Positions 7,987 to 17,025 of a stretch of 64,000 nucleotides of DNA are shown here, in pieces. Where the stretch lies: positions 29,108 through 93,107 of the forward strand of contig UQGM01000002.1 of assembly GCA_900540535.1 (NCBI GenBank). Reading direction: 5' to 3'. Source of the stretch: an uncultured Oscillospiraceae bacterium. Lineage in GTDB: Bacteria; Bacillota; Clostridia; Oscillospirales; Acutalibacteraceae. The notes beneath the pieces are model-generated. The model had not been told where the DNA came from and did not search any database. It saw nothing but the letters and a program-made list of their open reading frames with translations. Positions within the stretch are counted from its first letter, which is position 1. Every line of letters begins with the position of its first letter. The position numbers and the translations under genes are program-made.

Positions 7987-9996
7987 TTAGAAATTAAATA
8001 TTCCGCCAAACTTTACAAACAAAGGTGCGAAAACAAGTGCTACAATAGTCATAAGCTTAATCAGAATGTTTATAGAAGGTCCGGCGGTATCCTTAAATGG
8101 ATCACCAACTGTATCTCCTACAACTGCAGCCTTGTGGGCATCACATCCTTTTCCGCCGTCCTGACCTTCCTCGATATATTTCTTTGCATTATCCCAGGCG
8201 CCGCCTGCATTTGACATAAATATAGCCATCATAACTCCGGTTACAAGAGAGCCAGCAAGCAATCCACCCAAAGCCTCAGCGCCTAAAAGTAATCCCATAA
8301 GAAGGGGAGCAGCAACAGCCATAATGCCGGGAACCAGCATTTCTTTTAATGCAGCTGAAGTGGATATTTCAACGCATTTTTTATAATCGGGTTTACCTGT
8401 TCCGTCCATTATTCCAGGGATTGTTTTAAATTGTCTGCGAACCTCTTCAATCATATGATTTGCAGCCTTGCCGACTGAAGACATTGTGAAAGCAGAGAAG
8501 AGGAATGGGAGCATTCCACCGACAAATAATCCGCAAATAACTTCGGGACTTAAAATGCTTATAGTTTTTAAATGTACAGCCTCGGCATAGGAAGCGAACA
8601 GAGCAAGCGCCGTAAGTGCCGCAGAACCGATTGCAAATCCTTTACCAATGGCAGCTGTTGTATTTCCCACAGCATCAAGCTTATCTGTTATCTCTCTTAC
8701 ATTATCATCAAGACCTGACATCTGTGCAATTCCGCCTGCATTATCTGCAATTGGACCATATGCATCAACAGCAATAGTTATACCTGTCGTTGAAAGCATA
8801 CCTACTGCAGAAAGAGCAATTCCGTAAAGTCCGAAAAATTTATAAGAAATAAGAATTCCCAGCGCTATGCAAAATATCGGTATTGCAGTTGATTTCATTC
8901 CTACTGAAAGTCCGCTGATTATAGTTGTTGCCGGTCCGGTTTTTGACTGCTTAGCAATTTCCTTAACGTGTTTATAATCAGCAGAGGTATAAATCTCAGT
9001 TATCTCACCTATTAAAATACCAACTACAAGACCTGCTGTAACTGCAAAGAAAGCTTTAAGATTTTCAAACATGAACCAGCTTAAAAAGCCTGATCCTATA
9101 AGCACTGCCACTGATGAAACATAAGTACCAACTTTTAAAGCATTGTGTGGATTTGTTCCTTCCTTACCACGAACAAAAAATGTTGATACCGCAGATGCGA
9201 TAACACCTATTGCTGCAAGAGCGATAGGGAAGATAATGCCGTTAATACCTATGGCTTCTCCACTGGCTGTTACTGCAACAGCACCAAGGGTTATTGCGGA
9301 TATAATTGAACCTACATATGATTCAAACAAATCTGCACCCATACCTGCAACATCACCAACGTTATCACCGACATTATCAGCAATAACAGCAGGGTTTCTG
9401 GGGTCATCCTCAGGTATTCCGGACTCAACTTTACCTACAAGATCTGCTCCTACATCAGCAGCTTTGGTATATATTCCTCCACCGACACGAGCAAACAAGG
9501 CTATTGAGGAGGCTCCTAAACTAAATCCGGTCAGTACTGAGATATCTTTTGTTACTATATAGATAAGACTTATTCCGAGAAGTCCAAGTCCAACTACAGA
9601 CATTCCCATAACTGCGCCGCCGGAAAAGGCTATGGATAAAGCTTTATTCATACCTTTTTCTTTTGCTGCATTAGCTGTTCTCACGTTTGCACGTGTAGCA
9701 ACAGTCATTCCAAAATATCCGGCAAGGGTAGAGAAAACTGCACCGATAATAAAGCATATTGCAGTTATCCAGTTACCAAGACCAAACCCGATGAGCAAAA
9801 ACAGTACAGCAGCAAAAATTACAAGTACTTTATACTCTGCACCAAGAAACGCTTTTGCACCTTCACTTATTGCAGAAGCAATTTCCTGCATTTTTTCTGT
9901 TCCTGGATTTTGCTTTTTGATCCTCAGCGATGTTATTATCGCATAGACAATTGCAAGAACAGCCGCTGCCGGCGCCAAATAAAGTAGTTTTTCCAT
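7987..9996 (-). CDS. hppA: Membrane ion-translocating pyrophosphatase, K+-dependent type
   Basis: Integral membrane enzyme that couples PPi hydrolysis to Na+ or H+ export. It has 669 residues with about 16 predicted helices. The substrate site contains DVGADLVGKVE followed by DDPRNPAVIADNVGDNVGD, and a late acidic cluster contains DTVGDPFKDTAG. The GNTTAA motif carries alanine where K+-independent enzymes have lysine (GNTTKA), which places it in the K+-dependent group; that group includes both Na+ and H+ pumps, so the ion is not settled. The ATG follows AAGGAGG. An 8-bp inverted repeat lies in its leader (10016-10043). Confidence 0.96.
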   Translation of the reverse strand: MEKLLYLAPAAAVLAIVYAIITSLRIKKQNPGTEKMQEIASAISEGAKAFLGAEYKVLVIFAAVLFLLIGFGLGNWITAICFIIGAVFSTLAGYFGMTVATRANVRTANAAKEKGMNKALSIAFSGGAVMGMSVVGLGLLGISLIYIVTKDISVLTGFSLGASSIALFARVGGGIYTKAADVGADLVGKVESGIPEDDPRNPAVIADNVGDNVGDVAGMGADLFESYVGSIISAITLGAVAVTASGEAIGINGIIFPIALAAIGVIASAVSTFFVRGKEGTNPHNALKVGTYVSSVAVLIGSGFLSWFMFENLKAFFAVTAGLVVGILIGEITEIYTSADYKHVKEIAKQSKTGPATTIISGLSVGMKSTAIPIFCIALGILISYKFFGLYGIALSAVGMLSTTGITIAVDAYGPIADNAGGIAQMSGLDDNVREITDKLDAVGNTTAAIGKGFAIGSAALTALALFASYAEAVHLKTISILSPEVICGLFVGGMLPFLFSAFTMSSVGKAANHMIEEVRRQFKTIPGIMDGTGKPDYKKCVEISTSAALKEMLVPGIMAVAAPLLMGLLLGAEALGGLLAGSLVTGVMMAIFMSNAGGAWDNAKKYIEEGQDGGKGCDAHKAAVVGDTVGDPFKDTAGPSINILIKLMTIVALVFAPLFVKFGGIFNF

Positions 9997-10015
9997 AATT
10001 CAGCCTCCTTTTAAA

Positions 10016-10043
10016 TACTGAATTTGAATTTACATATTCAGTA
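10016..10043 (-). repeat. Inverted repeat in the hppA leader
   Basis: TACTGAAT and ATTCAGTA, perfect 8-bp arms with a 12-nt spacer, lie directly upstream of the hppA ribosome-binding site. It could be an operator or a small leader hairpin. Confidence 0.5.
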
Positions 10044-10163
10044 TTATTCGAGTATGCAATTATATTAACATTCTATAAAGAAAAATGCAACAGTTTATAA
10101 CTAAAGCTATTTAACTTTTTGTACAAAAATTACATAATCGCTTTTATTGCGAAGTAATCAAGT

Positions 10164-10204
10164 AATTTTAAAATAAAATAAAGGCTATCGTAAAAATAGC
10201 CTTT
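10164..10204 (-). terminator. Intrinsic terminator after the alpha/beta hydrolase
   Basis: On the minus strand AAAGGCTAT and ATAGCCTTT form a 9-bp stem with a 7-nt loop, followed by T/A-rich ATTTTATTTT. It separates the hydrolase gene from hppA. Confidence 0.8.
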
Positions 10205-10219
10205 ACTCAGTTTTTTCTT

Positions 10220-11191
10220 TTATACAACTGCCGAAGAAACGGCGGGAGTATTTTCTATGCATTGCTTTATAAAACTATCCATACAGTTATCATATTTTTC
10301 TTTAGCTATATAATAACTTCTTGCATGGCGTGCTCCTTCAACTATCAGAAGTTCCTTTTCGCCGTTGTATGTTTCATAGAGTTCCTTTCCCATATATGTA
10401 GGTACAAACGTATCTTCTGTACCATGTATAAAAAGAATTGGCACTGTTGCGTTCTTTAAGAACTCTCTCGGAGAAGCTTCTTTGAAAAGATAGCCCGCTT
10501 TCTTTTTACAAATACGACTGGCCATATTTTTTATAACAGAAAGCTTCATTTTGGTCATATCACGTATATTGCACTGTATTTCTTCGTCAGTATCGTTATA
10601 TCCGCAGTCTTCAATAACGCCTTTTATCTGTTTGGGAACTTTATCGCTTCCTGCCGTCATCATAACGGTGGCAGCCCCCATTGATATACCATGCAGGATG
10701 ATTTTTATATCACTTCCAAAATTCTCTATAAGATAATTGCACCAACTTAAAACATCAAAATGATCTAAATAACCGAACCCGATATATTTTCCTTCACTTT
10801 TACCGTGAGATCTGTCATCAGGAATGAGACAGGCAAAACCTAAATCATCATAATAATGTCTTGCTAAATGACTCATTTCATCACGTCCGTTGCACTGATA
10901 ACCATGCACAAGGATAACAAACTTCTTATCATTCTTACTGTGTGTCAGAAGCAAACTCTTTAATTTAAGTCCGTCAAAAGAGGTGATTTCTCTTTGTGAA
11001 GGATGTTTGGAAATTATATATTCATTATTGATGTTTCTGATATGCTGTCTGTTTCTCTCGTCATCATTTTTAGGAAGCTTGGGAATTTTCGGACGAACAA
11101 TTATAAAATTAAAAACACAAAATGAAACTGCCAACAGCAGCAAAATAATTACACAAACCAAAATAGCCAAAACCATAAAGAATATCTTCAT
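10220..11191 (-). CDS. Membrane-anchored alpha/beta hydrolase
   Basis: Predicted serine hydrolase of 323 residues. An N-terminal hydrophobic segment (about residues 3-31) is a likely membrane anchor. The fold shows ILVHGYQCNGRD for the oxyanion loop, the nucleophile elbow GISMGA near residue 170, the acid in HGTEDTFVP and the histidine in EGARHARSY. Similar proteins in Firmicutes are annotated as YqkD-like or BAAT-type hydrolases with unknown substrates. The start follows GGGGTGA. It is transcribed divergently from lon and has its own terminator. Confidence 0.88.
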   Translation of the reverse strand: MKIFFMVLAILVCVIILLLLAVSFCVFNFIIVRPKIPKLPKNDDERNRQHIRNINNEYIISKHPSQREITSFDGLKLKSLLLTHSKNDKKFVILVHGYQCNGRDEMSHLARHYYDDLGFACLIPDDRSHGKSEGKYIGFGYLDHFDVLSWCNYLIENFGSDIKIILHGISMGAATVMMTAGSDKVPKQIKGVIEDCGYNDTDEEIQCNIRDMTKMKLSVIKNMASRICKKKAGYLFKEASPREFLKNATVPILFIHGTEDTFVPTYMGKELYETYNGEKELLIVEGARHARSYYIAKEKYDNCMDSFIKQCIENTPAVSSAVV

Positions 11192-11340
11192 TTTTTCACC
11201 CCGAATTTTGAATAGGTATATTTTAACATAAAAAAATTAATAGGTCTATAAAAATAAGTGAAAACGCACATCGACTTTTTTGCTATACAAAATTCATAAG
11301 TTGCTATATTATTTGGATGGCTTTAACTGCGGCTTTTTTC

Positions 11341-11369
11341 TTGATATGAATGGAGTTTTAGTATATAAT
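11341..11369 (+). promoter_or_regulatory. Sigma-A promoter of lon-engB-lysA
   Basis: TTGATA at 11341-11346, a 17-nt spacer, and TATAAT at 11364-11369. Just downstream GCAATA (11371) and TATTGC (11383) could form a small hairpin at the transcript start. No CIRCE or CtsR box was seen. Confidence 0.75.
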
Positions 11370-11415
11370 TGCAATAACCGTATATTGCGGGGTTTTTACT
11401 CAGAGGTGAAATCTA

Positions 11416-13866
11416 ATGGATAATAATATAATTCAAAATATAAAAACAATTCCGGCTGTTGCGCTGAGAGGTCTCGTCATGTTCCCCGGCATGACACTGC
11501 ATTTTGATGTAGGCAGAAAAAAATCTGTTAAAGCACTCAACAATGCAATGCAGCAGGACAGAAAGATTTTTTTAGTCGCACAGAAAAATATCGGTGACGA
11601 CAATCCGACTTTCGATGATATGTATAAAATCGGCGTCATCGGTACAGTAAAGCAGATAATAAGACTTCCTAAAAGTGAAAATATTAGGGTAGTAGTAGAG
11701 GGTGTTGAAAGAGCAAGAGCTGCTAAAATTATTTCAGACTCTGAATATCTTACTGCATCTGTAATACCAATAGAGGAACCTGAAGTTGAAAAAACTGATG
11801 AACTGTATGAGGAAGCTCTTGTAAGACACGCTAAGGATGTTTTTGATGCATATACCGAAAACAGTTCTCAGCTTTCTTCGGACATACTCATGAATGTCCT
11901 TGACGCAAAAAAAGCTGGATTTCTTGCAGATTATATTGGATTCAACATAATGCTTGAATATACAGACAGACAAAAAATTCTCGAAATCATCAATCCTATT
12001 GATCGTTTGGAATTTGTATGCCGTGTACTTGTCCGTGAAACCGAAATTCTGGATATTGAAGCACAGATTCATGCAAAGGTTCAGCAGCAAATGGACAAAA
12101 GCCAGCATGATTATTATCTGCGTGAACAGATGCGTGTAATTGCCGAGGAGCTTGATGAGGACGATGATCCCAAAAAGGAAGCACAGGAATATAAAGATAA
12201 AATTTCAGCTCTCAAATTACCTAAAGATTCCGAAGAAAAGCTTTTAAAGGACTGCGACAGACTTTATAAAATGCCTTCAGGTTCTCAGGACGGAGCTGTT
12301 TTAAGAACTTATCTTGACACTGTACTTTCTCTTCCTTGGAATAAAGAAACCAAAGATCAAACAGATATCAAAAAGGCTGCAAAGGTTTTGAATTCAGGCC
12401 ATTACGGCATTGAAAAAGTGAAAGAGCGTATTCTCGAATACATAGCTGTTAAAAAACTCACCAAAACAACCGGTGGTCAGATTCTGTGTCTTGTAGGTCC
12501 TCCCGGAGTTGGTAAAACTTCAATTGCTAAGGCTATGGCCGATGCTCTCGGAAGAGAATTTGCAAGAATTTCACTGGGCGGCGTACACGATGAGGCCGAA
12601 ATAAGAGGTCATAGAAAGACTTATGTCGGAGCAATGCCAGGAAGAATAATAACCGCCATTAAGCAGTGTAAAAGCAGCAATCCTTTAATTCTATTAGACG
12701 AAATAGATAAACTTGGAGGAGATCACAGAGGAGATCCATCTTCGGCTCTTCTGGAAGTTTTGGATCCTGCTCAGAACTATACTTTTACAGATCACTATAT
12801 TGAAATACCCTTTGATTTAAGTAATGTTCTTTTTGTTACAACAGCAAACGATAAATACAGCATACCGGCTCCACTTTTTGACAGAATGGATGTTATAGAG
12901 CTTGACAGCTACACAAGAGAAGATAAATTTATAATAGCAAAGAAATATCTCGTACCTGCTCAGCTTAAGAAACACGGTCTCAGCGGAAGTTCTATGAGAA
13001 TATCCGGCGATGCAATATATGACATTATCGATTCCTATACAAGGGAATCTGGTGTAAGAAGACTCGAACAGCTCATTGCTGCTCTTTGCAGAAAAGCGGC
13101 AGTTAAAATTGCAGGTGGCGAATGCGCAAGAGTTTCCGTTAAGGCTGATAACATCGAAACTTTCCTCGGACCTAGAAAATTCAAACCTGAAGAGAAAGCT
13201 GGCAAAGATGAAATCGGTGTTGTAACCGGTCTTGCATGGACAAGCGTCGGTGGAGAAACAATGCCGGTTGAAGTAGCTGTCATGGACGGTAAAGGCGATG
13301 TAAAACTCACAGGTTCATTAGGCGATGTCATGAAAGAGTCCGCAATGGCTGCAATCAGCTATATCAGAAGCAACTGCGATAAACTTGGAATTGATAAGGC
13401 TTTCTATAAAAATAAAGACATCCATATCCATGTCCCAGAAGGAGCTGTCCCGAAGGACGGTCCGTCAGCAGGTGTTACAATTACCACTGCTCTTGTTTCT
13501 GCTCTTACAGGAATACCGGTAAGAGGCGATGTTGCTATGACCGGTGAAGTTACTCTCAGAGGACGTGTGTTGCCCATAGGCGGTCTTAAAGAAAAAACCA
13601 TGGCTGCCTACCGTCGTGGTATAAAAAAAGTGATTATTCCCGCTGATAATGAATCTGATTTAAAAGAAGCAGATCCCAAAGTAATCGAGAATATCGAATT
13701 TGTCACAGCGGATAAAATGGACATCGTATTAAAGAATGCACTTGTATGCAGTGAAACTGATAAAGCAGAAATCTGTAAGGAAATATGTGATGAACATTCT
13801 GATAATACTATGACAGCAGTGGTAGATAATCATAAAAACGGAAAGCGTTCATCTATCACTCAGTAA
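11416..13866 (+). CDS. lon: ATP-dependent protease Lon (LonA type)
   Basis: Cytosolic AAA+ serine protease for damaged and regulatory proteins. It has 816 residues. The N-terminal substrate domain starts at AVALRGLVMFPGM, Walker A GPPGVGKT is at 361-368 and Walker B LILLDEIDKL follows. The protease domain has the catalytic serine S684 in DGPSAGVT and lysine K727 in GGLKEK, 43 residues apart as in E. coli Lon. The lack of an N-terminal membrane segment makes it LonA. It heads an operon with engB 26 nt downstream, a common pairing. Confidence 0.98.
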   Translation: MDNNIIQNIKTIPAVALRGLVMFPGMTLHFDVGRKKSVKALNNAMQQDRKIFLVAQKNIGDDNPTFDDMYKIGVIGTVKQIIRLPKSENIRVVVEGVERARAAKIISDSEYLTASVIPIEEPEVEKTDELYEEALVRHAKDVFDAYTENSSQLSSDILMNVLDAKKAGFLADYIGFNIMLEYTDRQKILEIINPIDRLEFVCRVLVRETEILDIEAQIHAKVQQQMDKSQHDYYLREQMRVIAEELDEDDDPKKEAQEYKDKISALKLPKDSEEKLLKDCDRLYKMPSGSQDGAVLRTYLDTVLSLPWNKETKDQTDIKKAAKVLNSGHYGIEKVKERILEYIAVKKLTKTTGGQILCLVGPPGVGKTSIAKAMADALGREFARISLGGVHDEAEIRGHRKTYVGAMPGRIITAIKQCKSSNPLILLDEIDKLGGDHRGDPSSALLEVLDPAQNYTFTDHYIEIPFDLSNVLFVTTANDKYSIPAPLFDRMDVIELDSYTREDKFIIAKKYLVPAQLKKHGLSGSSMRISGDAIYDIIDSYTRESGVRRLEQLIAALCRKAAVKIAGGECARVSVKADNIETFLGPRKFKPEEKAGKDEIGVVTGLAWTSVGGETMPVEVAVMDGKGDVKLTGSLGDVMKESAMAAISYIRSNCDKLGIDKAFYKNKDIHIHVPEGAVPKDGPSAGVTITTALVSALTGIPVRGDVAMTGEVTLRGRVLPIGGLKEKTMAAYRRGIKKVIIPADNESDLKEADPKVIENIEFVTADKMDIVLKNALVCSETDKAEICKEICDEHSDNTMTAVVDNHKNGKRSSITQ

Positions 13867-13892
13867 TTTTAAAGAAAGGGGAGAAACGCACA

Positions 13893-14483
13893 ATGATGTT
13901 TGAAAAAGCTGTTTTTGAAGCTTCCTATGGTACTTTCTCTCAGCTTCCTGAATCAGATATGCCTGAAATAGCTTTTGCAGGTCGTTCCAATGTAGGAAAA
14001 TCCTCACTGCTCAATAAACTTACTAACAGGAAATCACTTGCAAGGGTCAGTTCCTCACCGGGAAAAACTACTACCATTAACTTTTTTGGTGTAGAGAATA
14101 TTAAGCTGGTTGATTTACCCGGATACGGATATGCAAAAGTTTCACGTGCTGAAAAGCTCAGGTGGTCTGAGCTTATGGAGGGATATTTTTCATCCAACAG
14201 AAATATCCGCCTCGTCATTCAGCTAATTGATATGCGTCATCCACCCACAGAAAATGATTTATCAATGCTCTCTTTTCTCATACATACAGGTTATCCCTTT
14301 ATAATCGTTCTTACAAAGAGTGATAAACTTAATAAAAGCGAGCGTGAAAAAAGGCTGTCGCTTATTAATGAGGAGCTCAAAGAAGTTGGAATAAGCAATG
14401 ATGTTAAAATCATTCCCTTTTCGGCAACAAAAGGCGAGGGTGTTGATGAAATAAAGGATATTATTGAAAAGTCTGTACTTTGA
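13893..14483 (+). CDS. engB: Ribosome biogenesis GTP-binding protein YsxC/EngB
   Basis: Small TrmE-Era-family GTPase needed for late assembly of the 50S subunit. The 196-residue protein shows G1 GRSNVGKS at residues 30-37, G3 DLPGYGYAKVS, G4 TKSDKL and the SATKGEG block. The start is ATGATG, so 13893 or 13896; GGGGAG lies about 10 nt before. It is the second gene of the lon operon. Confidence 0.97.
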   Translation: MMFEKAVFEASYGTFSQLPESDMPEIAFAGRSNVGKSSLLNKLTNRKSLARVSSSPGKTTTINFFGVENIKLVDLPGYGYAKVSRAEKLRWSELMEGYFSSNRNIRLVIQLIDMRHPPTENDLSMLSFLIHTGYPFIIVLTKSDKLNKSEREKRLSLINEELKEVGISNDVKIIPFSATKGEGVDEIKDIIEKSVL

Positions 14484-14499
14484 TTTTAGGAGGTTTTTT

Positions 14500-15798
14500 A
14501 TGTTTGTTTCAGATTGCTTGAACGTAAACGAAAAAGGTCATTTAGAAATAGGCGGCTGCGATACAATAGATTTAGCTGAAAAGTATGGCACTCCGCTTTA
14601 TGTCGTTGATGAAAACGAAATAAGAAAAAATTGCCGTGCATTTGTAAAGTCCATTGAGGATAATTATAATGGACACGGAACAGTAGCTTATGCCAGCAAA
14701 GCTTTTTCCTGCATGGAGATGTACAGAATCTGCAAACAGGAAAACATGAGCATCGATACTGTTTCAGCCGGTGAAATATATACTGCCCTCAAAGCCGGTT
14801 TTCCTGCTGAACGCATTTTTTTCCACGGCAACAACAAAACTCTTGACGAAATAGAATTTGCTCTTGATAACAACGTCGGCAGAATTGTTGTAGATAATCT
14901 TACAGAGCTTGAGAAAATCGAAAAGGCTGCTAAAAAAAGGAATATCACTGCAAAAATCATGTTCCGTATTAAGCCCGGTATTGACGCACATACTCACAGC
15001 TTTATCAGAACAGGACAGATTGACTCAAAATTCGGACTTGCTCTTGAAAATGGCGAGGCTATGGTTGGCGTAAAAAGAGCACTTGCTTTAAAGAATGTTG
15101 AACTTTGCGGTCTTCACTGCCATATTGGTTCTCAAATTTTTGACATTTCTCCCTTTGAGCTTGCAGCAGAAGTTATGATGGACTTTATTGCAAAAATCAA
15201 GGAAGAAATAGGTGCTGAAATCAAAGAACTTAACCTCGGCGGTGGTTTTGGTATCAAATACACAGAAGAGGACAAGCCGGCTCCTTACAGTGATTACATG
15301 AATCGTGTAGCAGCTGTTATTAAGAAGAAAGCAGAAGAGCATTCAATGGAGCTTCCCTTTATCATTATTGAGCCGGGACGTTCAATTGCCGGAGCTGCCG
15401 GAATCACACTTTATACAGTAGGTGCAGTTAAGGAAATAGAAAACGTCAGAACCTATGTTTCAATTGACGGCGGTATGACCGATAACCCAAGATATATCCT
15501 CTACCAGTCAACATATGAGATTTTATGCGCTAACAAAGCAAACGAACCTAAGACTGAAAAGATAACACTTGCCGGTAAGTGCTGCGAGAGCGGCGACCTT
15601 ATTCAGGAAAACGCAATGATTCAGAAGGTTGTTCCCGGAGATACAATTGCGGTTCTTTCAACAGGCGCATACAACTACTCAATGGCTTCCAACTACAACA
15701 GAATCGGCAGACCGGCTGTCGTAATGACAAATAACGGTGAGTCAAGGATAATCGTAAAACGTGAAAGCTTTGAAGATTTAGTCAGAAATGACGTTTGA
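14500..15798 (+). CDS. lysA: Diaminopimelate decarboxylase
   Basis: PLP enzyme that makes L-lysine from meso-diaminopimelate, the last step of lysine synthesis. The 432-residue alanine-racemase-type barrel has the PLP lysine K67 in YASKAF, the glycine loop LGGGFGIKY, EPGRSIAG, and the active-site CESGD. The ATG at 14500 follows AGGAGG and is preferred over an upstream in-frame ATG at 14464 that lies inside engB. It sits 16 nt after engB, so lysine synthesis appears tied to the lon promoter; no lysine riboswitch was seen. Confidence 0.97.
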   Translation: MFVSDCLNVNEKGHLEIGGCDTIDLAEKYGTPLYVVDENEIRKNCRAFVKSIEDNYNGHGTVAYASKAFSCMEMYRICKQENMSIDTVSAGEIYTALKAGFPAERIFFHGNNKTLDEIEFALDNNVGRIVVDNLTELEKIEKAAKKRNITAKIMFRIKPGIDAHTHSFIRTGQIDSKFGLALENGEAMVGVKRALALKNVELCGLHCHIGSQIFDISPFELAAEVMMDFIAKIKEEIGAEIKELNLGGGFGIKYTEEDKPAPYSDYMNRVAAVIKKKAEEHSMELPFIIIEPGRSIAGAAGITLYTVGAVKEIENVRTYVSIDGGMTDNPRYILYQSTYEILCANKANEPKTEKITLAGKCCESGDLIQENAMIQKVVPGDTIAVLSTGAYNYSMASNYNRIGRPAVVMTNNGESRIIVKRESFEDLVRNDV

Positions 15799-15817
15799 TT
15801 TATCATTAACTTAAATT

Positions 15818-15870
15818 AAAAAAGCAGGGCAAACCACCGCTTTATGCGATAAGGTATGTCCTGCTTTTTT
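15818..15870. terminator. Bidirectional terminator between lysA and the phosphodiesterase gene
   Basis: AAAAAGCAGG and CCTGCTTTTT form the outer stem, with partial inner pairing ACC/GGT. A runs on one side and T runs on the other suit both converging transcripts. Confidence 0.85.
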
Positions 15871-15887
15871 ATGATGTGATTGTTTTT

Positions 15888-16901
15888 TTATTTTGTATAT
15901 GCGAATTTAAGATTCTCTTCGCTCATTTCGATTTCCTTGTTGCAGGCAATCCATGTAGATCTTTCCTGCATACTTTGTCCGCCATGTGATGTGTTAATTC
16001 CGCCGTGGTCGGTGGCAATAACAATAAGCCAATCCTCAGTGTCGTAGGTGCTGCGGTTCATAATAGTGTCAAGAACTTCCGCACCAAATCTGTCTGCGTC
16101 CTTAGTCGCTGTTATGTAAGCTTCGTTCTGATTGCCGAATCCTGTATCATGGCCTGCATGATCAGTATGTTCAAAGGTAAAGAAAACTACATCGGGATCT
16201 TCAAGGGAGGTTTTGTTTGCACCTTCAGGCTTTGCGACATATTTAAGCACCTGATAAAGTGTAGCTTCATCATCAATCTGATGAGTATATGTTATTGGAA
16301 GATTGTTCTCGATTGCATATACAGTATCATTAAAATAAGTTTTGTTGGTATGTTCACGCCATGAAGTGGTAAATGATGCAGATTTTCCTTGTTCAGCAAG
16401 TTTGGTAAGGAAAGTTTTAACTGATGCATCCTTATAAAGACCGTTGTCAACAATACCGTTATAGTCGCCCCAGCCGCCGGTAAGCATCGCACTCCAGCCG
16501 GGAGCAGTCGATGTTGCCTGTTCGTTTACGCCCTTTACTCCGCCGGCAAAAGCGTAATAAAGTCCGCCCATGTCCTTAACACGCATTACAGCGCTGTCAG
16601 CGTTATCTTTAATGTTGTTTAATCCGTCTACACGGTAGCCGTCATAACCGATGAAAATTGCCTTTTTAACTGTTTTTCCTTCAGGCAGGGGAGCAGCAAA
16701 ATGGTCCATAATGAGCTTGTGGATAATTGTCTGAGGCAGTGACTGCTCATATGTATTGTCAAAAATGGACATTGACTTAATTGCCTCAATATACTCGTCA
16801 TCATTCATTTTTTCTTTTTTGCCGCAGGCACCAAATGAAAAAAGTACTGCCAGTACCAACAGTACAGCTACTGCACGTAATGCTATTTTTTTAACTTTCA
16901 T
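15888..16901 (-). CDS. Lipoprotein of the alkaline phosphatase/phosphodiesterase superfamily
   Basis: Predicted secreted, lipid-anchored hydrolase of 337 residues. The N-terminus is basic, then hydrophobic, with the lipobox FSFGAC. Superfamily metal and nucleophile motifs are IFIGYDGYR, the nucleophile threonine in ATSTAPGWS, FTFEHTDHAGH, and IATDHGGINTSHGG. This pattern fits type I phosphodiesterase/nucleotide pyrophosphatase proteins. The start at 16901 (MKVKKIAL) follows AAAGGAGAG; a 23-residue upstream extension is rejected because it would hide the signal peptide. A 13-bp inverted repeat overlaps its promoter. Confidence 0.88.
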   Translation of the reverse strand: MKVKKIALRAVAVLLVLAVLFSFGACGKKEKMNDDEYIEAIKSMSIFDNTYEQSLPQTIIHKLIMDHFAAPLPEGKTVKKAIFIGYDGYRVDGLNNIKDNADSAVMRVKDMGGLYYAFAGGVKGVNEQATSTAPGWSAMLTGGWGDYNGIVDNGLYKDASVKTFLTKLAEQGKSASFTTSWREHTNKTYFNDTVYAIENNLPITYTHQIDDEATLYQVLKYVAKPEGANKTSLEDPDVVFFTFEHTDHAGHDTGFGNQNEAYITATKDADRFGAEVLDTIMNRSTYDTEDWLIVIATDHGGINTSHGGQSMQERSTWIACNKEIEMSEENLKFAYTK

Positions 16902-16930
16902 ATATTTCTCTCCTTTTGTAAATTGATTAA

Positions 16931-16959
16931 ATAATATCATAAAATAATTAAGTGCACAA
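16931..16959 (-). promoter_or_regulatory. Promoter of the phosphodiesterase gene
   Basis: Minus strand TTGTGC (16954-16959), a 17-nt spacer, and TATTAT (16931-16936) preceded by TG in extended -10 position. The -35 lies inside the left arm of the inverted repeat at 16950-17001. Confidence 0.6.
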
Positions 16960-17001
16960 TTGTGAAACAAGCAAATAAAAGCTCATCTCAATTGTGCACT
17001 T
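16950..17001. repeat. 13-bp inverted repeat with interleaved 9-bp direct repeat
   Basis: AAGTGCACAATTG at 16950-16962 and CAATTGTGCACTT at 16989-17001 are perfect inverted arms, 26 nt apart. GCAAATAAA occurs at 16971-16979 and again at 17003-17011. The left arm covers the -35 of the phosphodiesterase promoter. It could be an operator pair or a long-loop hairpin ending the ABC transcript. Confidence 0.7.
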
Positions 17002-17025
17002 TGCAAATAAATTATCTGTGTTAAA

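Noticed and set aside
9143..9946. Two plus-strand open frames inside hppA (139 and 104 codons)
   Set aside because: Pro/Ala/Thr-rich antisense shadows of the pyrophosphatase, with no ribosome-binding sites.
14464..14499. Upstream ATG for lysA overlapping engB
   Set aside because: The ATG at 14500 has an AGGAGG site and matches the expected N-terminus.
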